DNA of 64,000 nucleotides, taken from positions 444,001 to 508,000 of the forward strand of contig CM075675.1 in NCBI GenBank assembly GCA_037962975.1, read 5' to 3'. Below, piece after piece: positions 34,666 through 44,524 of the stretch; position 1 is the stretch's first letter, and each line of letters opens with the position of its first letter. The translations under genes and the position numbers were made by a program. The notes beneath the pieces are model-generated. The model saw only the letters and a program-made list of their open reading frames with translations, had not been told where the DNA came from and searched no databases. This stretch comes from Clitoria ternatea (Eukaryota; Streptophyta; Magnoliopsida; Fabales; Fabaceae).

Positions 34666-37600
34666 TCAGTAAAACAAATGAGGATGAGACTCTTTCATCT
34701 CAGTTTCTAGTTCCCATGTAGCATCTTCTCTCGTTTCACTCCAAATAACCTTTACAAGCGGAATTGTCTTGTCTCTTAATTGTTTTATTCTTCTGTCACC
34801 TATTCTAACAGGTGGTGCATCATATGTAAGATTATCTTTAACTTGTATGACATCAGGTTCAATAACATGTGTAGGATCAGATATATACTTTCGCAAGTTT
34901 GACACATGAAAAACATTATGGATATTAGAAAGAAAAGGTGGTAATGCTATTTGGTAGGCAAGGGGACTAACTTTATGAATTATTTGGTATGGACCGATAA
35001 ATCTAGGAGTTAGTTTTCGAGATTTCATTGCCCGACCGACCCCAGTCATAGGTGTGACTTTAAAGAATACATGATCGCCTTCTTGAAATTCGAGCGGCTT
35101 TCTTCTTTTGTCATAGTAACTTTTCTGCCTGCTCTGTGTTGCCTTCATCTTTTCCTGAACTATTTTGATCTTATCCGTGGTTTGTTGTACCAACTCTGGT
35201 CCTAGCATCAAGTTTTCACCAGTCTCAAACCAACATAGCGGGGTCCTACATTTTCTTCCATATAATGCTTCAAAAGGTGCCATGCCAATGCTAGCATGGA
35301 AACTGTTGTTGTAGGTAAACTCCACATATGGTAAGAATTGATTCCAACTTCCTTTATGCTCTAACACACAAGCTCGTAACAAGTCCTCTAGAGATTGGAT
35401 TGTTCTTTCTGATTGTCCATCTGTCTGAGGATGATATGCTGAACTCAGACGCAGTCTTGTTCCCAAAGCCTTGTGCAAGCTCTTCCAGAATTGTGATGTA
35501 AAACGAGGGTCCCGATCAGAAATGATACTTGAAGGAATTCCATGCAATCTCACAATCTCCTCGATGTATAATTTTGCCAGCTTCTCCATAGAGTAACGAA
35601 TGTTGATGGGAATAAAGTGGGCAGATTTTGTTAGTCTATCAACTATTACCCATATTGAAACATGTCCTAATGGAGTTTTGGGTAAAGAAGTCACAAAATC
35701 CATGGTAATGCTATCCCATTTCCATTCTGGTATTTCCATTGATTGTAGCATTCCAGGGGGTTTTTGGTGTTCTACTTTAACCTTCTGGCAAATTAGACAT
35801 GCAGCCACATACTCTGCCACCGCTTTCTTCATTCCAGGCCACCAAAATAACTTCTTTAAATCTTGATACATTTTAGTAGCTCCGAGATGAATGCTCATAT
35901 AACTTTTATGGCCTTCTTCTAGAATTGCTTTCCTCAACTCCTCTTGATCAGGGATACACACTCGATCCTTATACCTCAATAATTGGTCGTTTCGCACATT
36001 GAACTCGACTTCTTTTCCTTGTTTCAAGAGTTCTTTCTTCTCTTGCAGGAATTCATCCTCTCGTTGAGCCTCTAAAACTTGTCTCAGGAATTCACTTGTC
36101 ACTTGCAACGCTCCTAATCTGTAGCTGTTAGCATTAACCTTTACTGCTAGGTTAAGATCTCTGAAGTTCTCTATTAATTCCAGCTCTTTAATCATCATTA
36201 TGGATGCATGTAGAGACTTTCGACTTAAAGCATCAGCTACTACGTTCGCTTTTCCAGGATGGTACTGTAACTCAAAGTTGTAATCCTTTAAGAACTCCAT
36301 CCATCTCCGTTGCCTCATGTTTAACTCCTTTTGGTCGAATAAATACTTGAGACTCTTATGATCACTAAACACATCGAATGTTGCACCGTATAGATAATGC
36401 CTCCAAATCATTAAGGCAAAAACTACAGCGGCTAATTCTAAGTCATGGGTAGGGTAGTTAATCTCATGTTGCCTTAATTGACGCGACGCATAGGCTACAA
36501 CCTTCTTGTCTTGCATGAGTACACTTCCTAGTCCTTGTTTAGACGCATCACAGTAAACTTCAAAACTTCGATGTGGATCGGGGAGTACTAACACTGGCGC
36601 AGAAGTAAGTCGATCTTTCAGCTCTTGGAAATTATTCTCGCATTGTGTCGTCCACACAAAAGGTTGTCCTTTCCGTGTTAACTTGGTCAATGGGTATCCT
36701 AGCTTTGAAAATCCTTCAATGAATCTTATATAGTATCCAGCCAAGCCCAAGAAACTTCTAATCTCAGTGATCGTGGTTGGTCTCTCCCATTTTAAAACTG
36801 CCTCTACCTTGGAAGGGTCTACAGCTATTCCTCCTTGACTAATTACATGTCCTAAAAAGTTTACTTCTTCCAACCAGAATTCACACTTTGACAACTTTGT
36901 ATACAGTTGTTTCTTTTTCAGGATTTCCAACACAACCTTCAAGTGTTCAACATGTTCTTCTCTGCTTTTAGAGTACACTAATATATCATCAATGAACACC
37001 ACTACAAATTTATCTAGATATGGATAAAAAATCCTATTCATGTAATCCATGAATACGGCTGGTGCATTAGTTACACCAAAAGGCATTACTAGATATTCGT
37101 AATGGCCATAGCGTGTTCTAAAAGCAGTTTTTGATACATCTTCTTTCTTCACCCTTATTTGATGGTATCCAGACCTCAAATCAATTTTGGAGAACACCGT
37201 GACACCACGCAGCTGATCCATCAAGTCGTCAATCCTTGGTAGAGGATATCTGTTCTTGATTGTCACCTTGTTCAGTTGTCGATAATCTACACACAACCTC
37301 ATGCTACCATCCTTCTTCTTAACCAACAACACTGGTGCACCCCAGGGGGATACACTGGGTCGTATAAACTGCTTCTCTATCATCTCTTCAAGTTGTTTCT
37401 TCAACTCTGCTAATTCTAGAGGTGACATTCGGTATGGTGCAATTGAAATGGGTCCAACTCCAGGTACTAGATCAATGGCAAATTCCACATCTCTTTCTGG
37501 GGGTAAACCAGGGATATCTTCAGGAAAAACGTCAGGAAATTCACACACAACCGGCAGATTTTTGATTTTTGATTCTTGCTCTCCTTTCGTTGAAAGCAAT

Positions 37601-39075
37601 AGCATGAATCCTTGAGCCCCTCCTTTTAAAGAGGCACTCACTTGGTTGGCGGTTAGAAATCTCGAATCCTCAGGATTCAAATTCACTGGTTCTTTAAACA
37701 TTATGGTTTTATTATGACAATCTATTAGAACATGATTGTCAGACAACCAATCTAGCCCGATAATAACTTCTAAGCCAGAAAGGGGTAAACAGAAAAGATT
37801 AGCTTTAAAGTCCCTACCATTTATGACAATAGGGCATTTCCAACAAGCTTTAGAAGTGACAATGGGATTGTTTCCAGGAGTATGTATAGATAAATCAAAT
37901 GGCAGTTCTATCACAGGTAATTTTAGTTTTTCTACACAGTCATTGGCAATAAAGGAATGTGATGCACCTGAGTCATACATAACAGTTAAAGAAATCTTAT
38001 TAATGATACACTTACCTTCTACCATGGAATCAGCATGCGATGCTTCTTCTCCAGTGATTGCAAAAACCTTTCCTTTTGCTTTCGGCCTTCCGACTGCACT
38101 GTGCGCGCCTCCTTGAGTATTTATGCTTGTACTTGCACCTTCAGGGTTTTCTCTCTTCATCTCTGGGCAATCCTTGATGTGATGACCTGGTTTGTTACAC
38201 TTAAAGCAAACATAAGTGTTTTTAGGACAATCCCTTTTCAAATGGGGTCCTCCACAGATAAAACATTTAAAATTTGGTGCAGATATCGGGTAATAGCTTC
38301 CAGTTGAAGCTTGGGGTCTGTTAGGAACAGATGCTGCTCCAAACCGGCGAAATGGCGCTTGGTAAGGCTTGTTCCTTCTGAAGTCTCTTCTTTGGTGATG
38401 GTGAGGTCCTCCACTTCTCATTTCTCCTGCCTTGTGAATGGGCTCACGACTTTTAGTCATTCTATCCTTATGATCTTCTTCAAAGATCCTGCAGCGATTT
38501 ACCAATACAAAAAATTCACGGATTTCCTGCATTCGTATAGCTTCCTTAATTTCTGGCCGCAGTCCATTTACAAACTTTGCACACCGATCTCTTTCATTGG
38601 TAGCATCATTATAATGAGAATGAAAACGAGATAGCTCTTCAAACCTGGATGCGTACTCTCCAGCGGTCATATTTCCTTGGGTCAGCGACAGGAATTCGAA
38701 TTGTCTTTTCTCTTTAACATCAGCTGGAAAGTATTTCTCCAGAAACATATCCTTGAAATAATCCCAAGTGATCTCCACGTCGTTGACTTCGAATTGTCTA
38801 CGCGTGCTATTCCACCAATGTTCGGCATCCTCAGATAAGGCATAAGTAGCGAAGACTACCTTATCAGCTTCATTATATTGTAATGCTCGAAAGATCTTCT
38901 CTATCTCTCGAATCCAGATTTGTGCTCCATCAGGGTTATATCCTCCCTTGAAACGAGGTGGATTGCGCTTTTCGAATAGGTCCAGTCTTCTCAAGGCATC
39001 GTTACCTTGACCTTCACGTGCTCCCATTGCATTGATTAAGCGTTCTACAACTCCAGCAAGATCGTTTCCAGCCAT
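34666..39075 (-). CDS. Gypsy Gag-Pol polyprotein, Tekay/Del-like
   Basis: This single 1469-aa frame encodes capsid and replication enzymes of an LTR retrotransposon. Domains in order: a retrotransposon Gag region (about 30-215); two CCHC zinc knuckles (the first begins at C271, CFICGGPHLKRDC; the second is CFKCNKPGHHIKDC); an aspartic protease with D368-S-G-A-S-H; a reverse transcriptase with FIDD at 694-697; an RNase H domain; an integrase with an HHCC finger (ending CLICQK) and a DDE core (DFVTSLP, DRDPRF, and E in DGQSERT); and a C-terminal segment (IPLVKVIW, then EDATWE, then HPHLF) that resembles a chromodomain. RT before integrase defines Ty3/gypsy. No stops or frameshifts interrupt the frame. 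The ATG is about 145 nt inside the 5' LTR. Confidence 0.96.
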   Translation of the reverse strand: MAGNDLAGVVERLINAMGAREGQGNDALRRLDLFEKRNPPRFKGGYNPDGAQIWIREIEKIFRALQYNEADKVVFATYALSEDAEHWWNSTRRQFEVNDVEITWDYFKDMFLEKYFPADVKEKRQFEFLSLTQGNMTAGEYASRFEELSRFHSHYNDATNERDRCAKFVNGLRPEIKEAIRMQEIREFFVLVNRCRIFEEDHKDRMTKSREPIHKAGEMRSGGPHHHQRRDFRRNKPYQAPFRRFGAASVPNRPQASTGSYYPISAPNFKCFICGGPHLKRDCPKNTYVCFKCNKPGHHIKDCPEMKRENPEGASTSINTQGGAHSAVGRPKAKGKVFAITGEEASHADSMVEGKCIINKISLTVMYDSGASHSFIANDCVEKLKLPVIELPFDLSIHTPGNNPIVTSKACWKCPIVINGRDFKANLFCLPLSGLEVIIGLDWLSDNHVLIDCHNKTIMFKEPVNLNPEDSRFLTANQVSASLKGGAQGFMLLLSTKGEQESKIKNLPVVCEFPDVFPEDIPGLPPERDVEFAIDLVPGVGPISIAPYRMSPLELAELKKQLEEMIEKQFIRPSVSPWGAPVLLVKKKDGSMRLCVDYRQLNKVTIKNRYPLPRIDDLMDQLRGVTVFSKIDLRSGYHQIRVKKEDVSKTAFRTRYGHYEYLVMPFGVTNAPAVFMDYMNRIFYPYLDKFVVVFIDDILVYSKSREEHVEHLKVVLEILKKKQLYTKLSKCEFWLEEVNFLGHVISQGGIAVDPSKVEAVLKWERPTTITEIRSFLGLAGYYIRFIEGFSKLGYPLTKLTRKGQPFVWTTQCENNFQELKDRLTSAPVLVLPDPHRSFEVYCDASKQGLGSVLMQDKKVVAYASRQLRQHEINYPTHDLELAAVVFALMIWRHYLYGATFDVFSDHKSLKYLFDQKELNMRQRRWMEFLKDYNFELQYHPGKANVVADALSRKSLHASIMMIKELELIENFRDLNLAVKVNANSYRLGALQVTSEFLRQVLEAQREDEFLQEKKELLKQGKEVEFNVRNDQLLRYKDRVCIPDQEELRKAILEEGHKSYMSIHLGATKMYQDLKKLFWWPGMKKAVAEYVAACLICQKVKVEHQKPPGMLQSMEIPEWKWDSITMDFVTSLPKTPLGHVSIWVIVDRLTKSAHFIPINIRYSMEKLAKLYIEEIVRLHGIPSSIISDRDPRFTSQFWKSLHKALGTRLRLSSAYHPQTDGQSERTIQSLEDLLRACVLEHKGSWNQFLPYVEFTYNNSFHASIGMAPFEALYGRKCRTPLCWFETGENLMLGPELVQQTTDKIKIVQEKMKATQSRQKSYYDKRRKPLEFQEGDHVFFKVTPMTGVGRAMKSRKLTPRFIGPYQIIHKVSPLAYQIALPPFLSNIHNVFHVSNLRKYISDPTHVIEPDVIQVKDNLTYDAPPVRIGDRRIKQLRDKTIPLVKVIWSETREDATWELETEMKESHPHLFY

Positions 39076-39196
39076 TAGTTTCCTGTTTCACAGTAACTGA
39101 GATTTGTCACATCAATCACAGTTACTACCAAGTCAGATATTCTACCTATACAGAGTTTCCAGACAAAGCAAGATAGACCTTTTCCCCAGGCCTATT

Positions 39197-39218
39197 GGAT
39201 TAACTGCTCTGATACCAC
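39197..39218 (-). other. Primer-binding site (initiator-Met tRNA) of the gypsy element
   Basis: Starting two or three bases inside the 5' LTR, the minus strand reads TGGTATCAGAGC. This is an exact 12-base match to the complement of the initiator-methionine tRNA 3' end, the standard primer for this class. Confidence 0.9.
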
Positions 39219-39220
39219 TT

Positions 39221-41253
39221 TGTAACACCCTCTGTTACACCTTAATAAATTCTAGAAAAACTCGTAATTTTTTTTTTAAAAGATATGATTGTTAAAAAGA
39301 AACTATCGGAATAAATTATATACATTATTTCTGAAATACCTCACAAATATTATTAAAACTTTATAAAGTATTTGTACATTCATCCGAAGAAAATAAACAT
39401 TAAACATTATAAGAATGAGAAGAAACTCCATGGCCCAGAAGCAGTTACTTATTAACATTATTTATTCATTGGACCACGGTATTCATACCGAGCTCCCTTT
39501 CTAGAACGTGCTATATTTACTGCCGATATTCTTTGATCCTTCCCTCTGAACCATCAAATTAAAACATGTGAAACAAAAACACAGAGAAAGGAGTGAGAAA
39601 CAGAATATAATATTTCCGAATAAGACAAAAGCAACAAAGGGTTTTCACAACCAATACATAATAATATCAATCACAATCACATACACAATCAATTATGAAT
39701 GCATGAATGTTATGCAATATCTTCATCATAACTTACCTATATATGTGGGCCCTTAAATTTTAATTTGCACTGGGCCAACCAGGAGTTTACACTGTTCCAT
39801 AAGTCTAGATAATAATAATATGAACAGCTCAACTGGCATGGAAACACTTAGAGACTAGTCAGATTGAGAAAGTTTTTATTGTGAAAGTACCCGACACTAG
39901 GGAGCTACCCCAGGTCCCCTGAAGCACCCTTTCACACCATCTCATCCCAAGGCTCGTAATTAAGTCTCCTCTAATGTATCCTCGATTTCTATAATCCGTC
40001 CCCAGACAATATTATTTTATTTCACTTTAATGATTCATGATGCATGAACTACTCGCGTATTTAGTTGGTTAAGGCTTTTAGAAACTCAATTATTAAATCC
40101 CTTAAAGGTTTACAATATCATTTCAATAAACTGTACATTTTCTCAATTCTCTGAATTTCTGTCCCACAGAAATAAATTTGGTACAGTTTTCAAATCTCAC
40201 TGAAATTGAGTTTCTAAGCCTTAAATATCTAAAAACTTTATCATATAAAACTTTACATAATCTTTCTCGAATTAAATCTTAACAAAATCAAATTTAGGAA
40301 TCTCAATTATTTCCAAATATCTTTAGTTATTAAGTTGGAAAAATAAAATAATTTTCTTTTAAAAAAATTTTGTTTTATTAAAGAGAATTATTATTAACCA
40401 AAAATACTTAAAATTACAAAATTTTAATTTAACTCAAGATTTAATTAAATAAATTCTCATAAAATGTTTTCTTTCTAAAATAAATACTAATTTTTTTTTA
40501 TTCTAAATATTGAAAATAAAGTTAATAAAAAATCATTTCTAAGAATGAATAAAAGATAACAAAATTTAAAGAGTAAGGTAAGAAATTCTTACTGAATTTT
40601 AGCTTTCCGTCATGCTCGCTATATGCTCAAACTCCACATTACAATATCATCAATCAAAATCAATCAATATCAATCATAACTAAATATCATCAATCAATCA
40701 ATCATAATCAAATCATAATTAAATCAATTAAATATCATTAATACATATCATAATACAAAATTTAATGATTATTAATATAGTCAATTTTAGTCCTTTTGGT
40801 CAATTCCTTGCATAGGTATATGTAAGTCCATATAATCCAGTCCTTGCATAGGTATAGTTCAGTCCATATGGGTCATAATGGTCCAAGTCTTTGCATAGGT
40901 ATAGTCCAGTCCATATAGGTCATAATGGTCCAAGTCTTTGCATAGGTATGTTAGAGTTAGTTAAACCGGATATTTAATTTAAAATTTATTAAAAATGTTA
41001 AGTTAAAAAGTTAATATTTTAAAATAATAATATTATTAAATTTAAAAGGAGTAAGGAACTCCTCCCATTATTCTTATGTCTTTTCATATTATACTTCTTA
41101 TCTCACTCCCCCTTACCTTGAATTGTTACCCAAAATGGATTTGCTTTGCGCCTCCGATTTCTAAAAATATTAATACCAATCTTATTTCAGTATAAGCATA
41201 AGACGAAGATTAAGATTACTACTTAAAACAGAAATGGTAAATTCTGAATAGTA

Positions 41254-41287
<34 letters not shown>

Positions 41288-42331
41288 AAATAGTAAATAG
41301 TGAATAGTAACAGTAAATAGTAAAACGTGGGTAGTAACAGTAAATAGTAAAACGTGAATAGTAACAGTAAATCGTGAATAGTAACGGTAAATAGTAACAG
41401 TAAATAGTAATTTACTATTTGAATAGTAATTTACTATTGAAATAGTAATTTACTATTGAAATAGTGTTTACTATGCAAAATAGTAACTTAAAATAATATT
41501 ATTTTCAGTATAATAACAGATTTCTAAAAACGATATAAAAATAATCTAAAAAAATATAAAAGAGAAGTATTCTTACCTTAGGATTTTGGCAGAACCTTCT
41601 CTCCAGAAACTTTTCTTCTCTCTCTCACTTCCACCACTATCTCACTAGCACTACTGTATTAAGAAAACTTAATCTGAAATTGTGAATTCTAAAGAAGAAA
41701 TCCTTCGGTATTTATAGGAAAAAAATTTACTATGCATTCCATTATTTTAATATAAAAGTACTATGCATTTTTGAATTTTTTATTCCAGGTTACTATGCAT
41801 TCTTTGAAAATTTCGTACATGCACAGTGTTTTGCATAGTAACTGTCGGCAGAATTATTAAGCCAAATAGTAACCTTTCACTCGTTATATTTTAAATATTC
41901 AAAATGAGTCCTTTTTGATATTTAGCGATATTATATCAGTCCTCACTAATTTTATAATAAGTAATATAAAGCTGAAATTTTAAAAATCTAAAATTTTCTG
42001 TTAATAAAAATTTATTGATACGTTTCCAATTTTTTAACGATTGGAAAAAATCAAGATTTTTCTCAAACCGATAATTTTTAGATAAGTCTACTTGAAACAG
42101 ATTTTAGAAAATTTTCTTATAATTTAAATTCACTTTCTCATAAATATTTATAATTTAAGTCACTTATATGAATTTAAAATTATTTAAAAAAAATATTATT
42201 TTATTAAAAAAATTCCAAAATTCCAAAAAATTCCAAAAAATCATAAATAATACGTAGGTTAAAAAGTTCTAAAGAACCATAATTTAATTCCTTCAAAATT
42301 TTAATATAAAAATAAAAATAGGGGTGCTACA
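39221..42331 (-). repeat. 5' LTR of the gypsy element (3111 bp)
   Basis: It nearly equals the 3' LTR, with scattered substitutions and a few small indels (for example in the AATAGTAA array). It should contain the element's promoter. The primer-binding site adjoins it at about 39218. Confidence 0.95.
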
Positions 42332-42336
42332 TTGTC

Positions 42337-43130
42337 CCCAAAGTTTAATCAGTTTTCTTCAAGTGATGGACAATTTTTTTAAAAAAAATATTCAGTGTAA
42401 AATTCAAATAAATGGTACCCAGAACTTGAATTTTTACACGGTTTTTTTACAAAATGCCTAGAAGCAAACTATCTTTTTATTCCCAAAATTTCATAATTTT
42501 TTTTTCAACAAATGAATTTTTAATAAAATTTTAAATGTTAAATGCCCACGAAAAAAATGACCATACTGAGCGGTTGAATTTCTGCATGGTTTTTTTATCG
42601 TGTTTAGAAAGACATTTTAATGTTGTCCCCAAAGTTTCATGAGTTTTCTCTAAGGGAAGGAACAATTTTTTTAAAAATATTTAGTTTAAAATCCAAATAA
42701 ACAGAAAATAGTTCCCAGAGCTCAAATTTTTGTATTATTTTTTATAGTAATGTTTACAAACACACTATCTTCTTGTTGCTAAAGTTTTGTAATTTTTATC
42801 CATCGGATGAATTTTTAATAAAATTTTGAAGGCTAATGCTTACAAAAAAGATGATCATAACGATCGGTTGGATTTTTACATGATTTTTTAAGGTTGTTTC
42901 CTAAATTTCATCATTAAGGGACAAATTTTAAAAAAATATTTAATAAAATACCAATAAATAGAAAATGGTACCGACAACTCAAATTTTACATGTTTTTTGC
43001 AACAATGCTTATAAACACACTATCTTTTTATTCCCAAAGTTTAATAATTTTTTTACAACAGATAAATTTTAATAAAATTTTGAAGGCATTAACCCATAAA
43101 AAAGATTACTATACCAAGAAATCACAAATT
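42337..43130. repeat. Satellite-like array, block C
   Basis: Anchors lie at about 42556, 42849 and 43102 (293 and 253 bp apart). The first partial monomer completes the one interrupted at 31518. Similarity fades after about 43130. Confidence 0.88.
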
Positions 43131-44524
43131 CTTTTCAAGATTTTAGATTTTAAATAATATAAATACTATTATTTAAATTATAAACTTTTTACTTATTAAT
43201 AAAAATACTTATTTTTATTTTGTGCTCTTATTCTCGTCATACCCTACTCCTCAACGGGATTAGAAAAGGTGTAATTTATTTACTTTTTCACATTTTTACG
43301 ATTTGGGTTGAGTGAAAGGTATAATTTTTGGCGGTGGGAGAAGTTGATTCTCCCAAGTTGTCAAACGGGGTCCTAAGATTTTAATGAGGGTGGGATGCAA
43401 ATCATGCAAACCAACATTGGACGTACTTGATTATGGTTAGAAGTGATGCGTGGTGCTATTTCTATTTCAGTGAGTGCTGTAACATACATCAGAATAATAT
43501 GATTACTTTTACGTATTCAAGAATTAATAACAGTATCTATCTGTACCCAGAATTTTTGGGACTGCGTGGCATTTTGTCCTGTTAAACAATTGATGAGAAT
43601 AAAGACAGCAAGATGATTGATTGTATGTCGTGCAAAATCATTGAAAATAAAATTATGTCAATGGCATTATGACACATTCTTTATTGAGGAGGAGGGATAG
43701 AACATGCACACTTGGGGGGTTAATGATGCTGTTTTCATAGTGACTCTCTTTAGTATTTGATTATGACTAATGTGGCCCATGACGAATCAATTAATAACCC
43801 ATTTTCAAACCATTAGGTCTTAGAATACAATTGTTTGTTAACCAAAAACCAACTTAATTTTGTTGGATCACACCTACCAATGCAGGAATGAACCTTTGTT
43901 CTATATGCTTATGGTGTCAAATCCAAGTCATGTTGGGGCATTTCTTTTGTTCTCTTGTCACCACACAAGGGTAGCTGCCAATTTCTTAATGCCAAATTAA
44001 GAAGAATGATAACAGAAGTTACGGCCTCACTAAGCTTCTAGTTCTTTCATCAAGATGAATTAATAGGACAACATATGTTGTTAACAAGAGTAAAATCACA
44101 ACAAAAGTAAATGCTTTCTGAAGATGGAAACAGATAAACAAGGCCAGTCCATCTAAGAAAAACTCGAATGCGTGTAAGAATGCATTTCTGTTAAGAAGTC
44201 AAGGCAAGTCTACCAAACAACTACAACTAACAGATACCCTTTTGCACTTATCTATTACAATGAGGAGCTAAGCTAACCATAACCATCCTATACACAGTTC
44301 AGCTGCAACTATGCACCATCAAGAGAACAGTGAACACACTACTCTAACATAGCCACACAGTGGAAATTTGAGTCATCAAACCGATGTTTATGTAACTTAT
44401 ACTGGAAAGAAGCACAAATAACTTTATCAAATATACATTCAACAAGATTCTAACAATAGGAGTGTATGCAAGCATATTCAGTGATCTAACACGGTGAGCA
44501 TATGACTTGTAAAGAAACCTTGAT
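43131..44524. other. Intergenic region between the satellite and the kinase gene
   Basis: No gene recognised. Near 43357, TCAAACGGGGTCCTAA resembles the right end of a Harbinger-like MITE, but no matching left end was found. The 3'UTR of the minus-strand kinase gene lies at the right side of this stretch. Confidence 0.4.

Larger units (their letters stand above)
31519..42331 (-). mobile_element. Complete Ty3/gypsy retrotransposon, Tekay/Del-like chromovirus
   Basis: A 10,813-bp element on the minus strand. LTRs 31519-34621 and 39221-42331 begin TGTAACACCC and end GGGTGTTACA or GGGTGCTACA, and differ by only scattered changes (roughly one per cent by eye). The target duplication TTGTC is at 31514-31518 and 42332-42336. 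A primer-binding site, a purine tract and an uninterrupted Gag-Pol frame are all present. LTRs of about 3 kb together with a chromodomain-like C-terminus point to the Tekay/Del lineage. The insertion lies within a 293-bp satellite monomer. Structure suggests a young element that could be autonomous. Confidence 0.96.

Noticed and set aside
35600..38634. Plus-strand frames across the gypsy polyprotein
   Set aside because: They are antisense shadows of Gag-Pol with no recognisable domains.
43270..43380. Another Harbinger-like MITE suggested by TCAAACGGGGTCCTAA
   Set aside because: Only a right-end-like sequence was seen. No matching left inverted repeat or target duplication was found.
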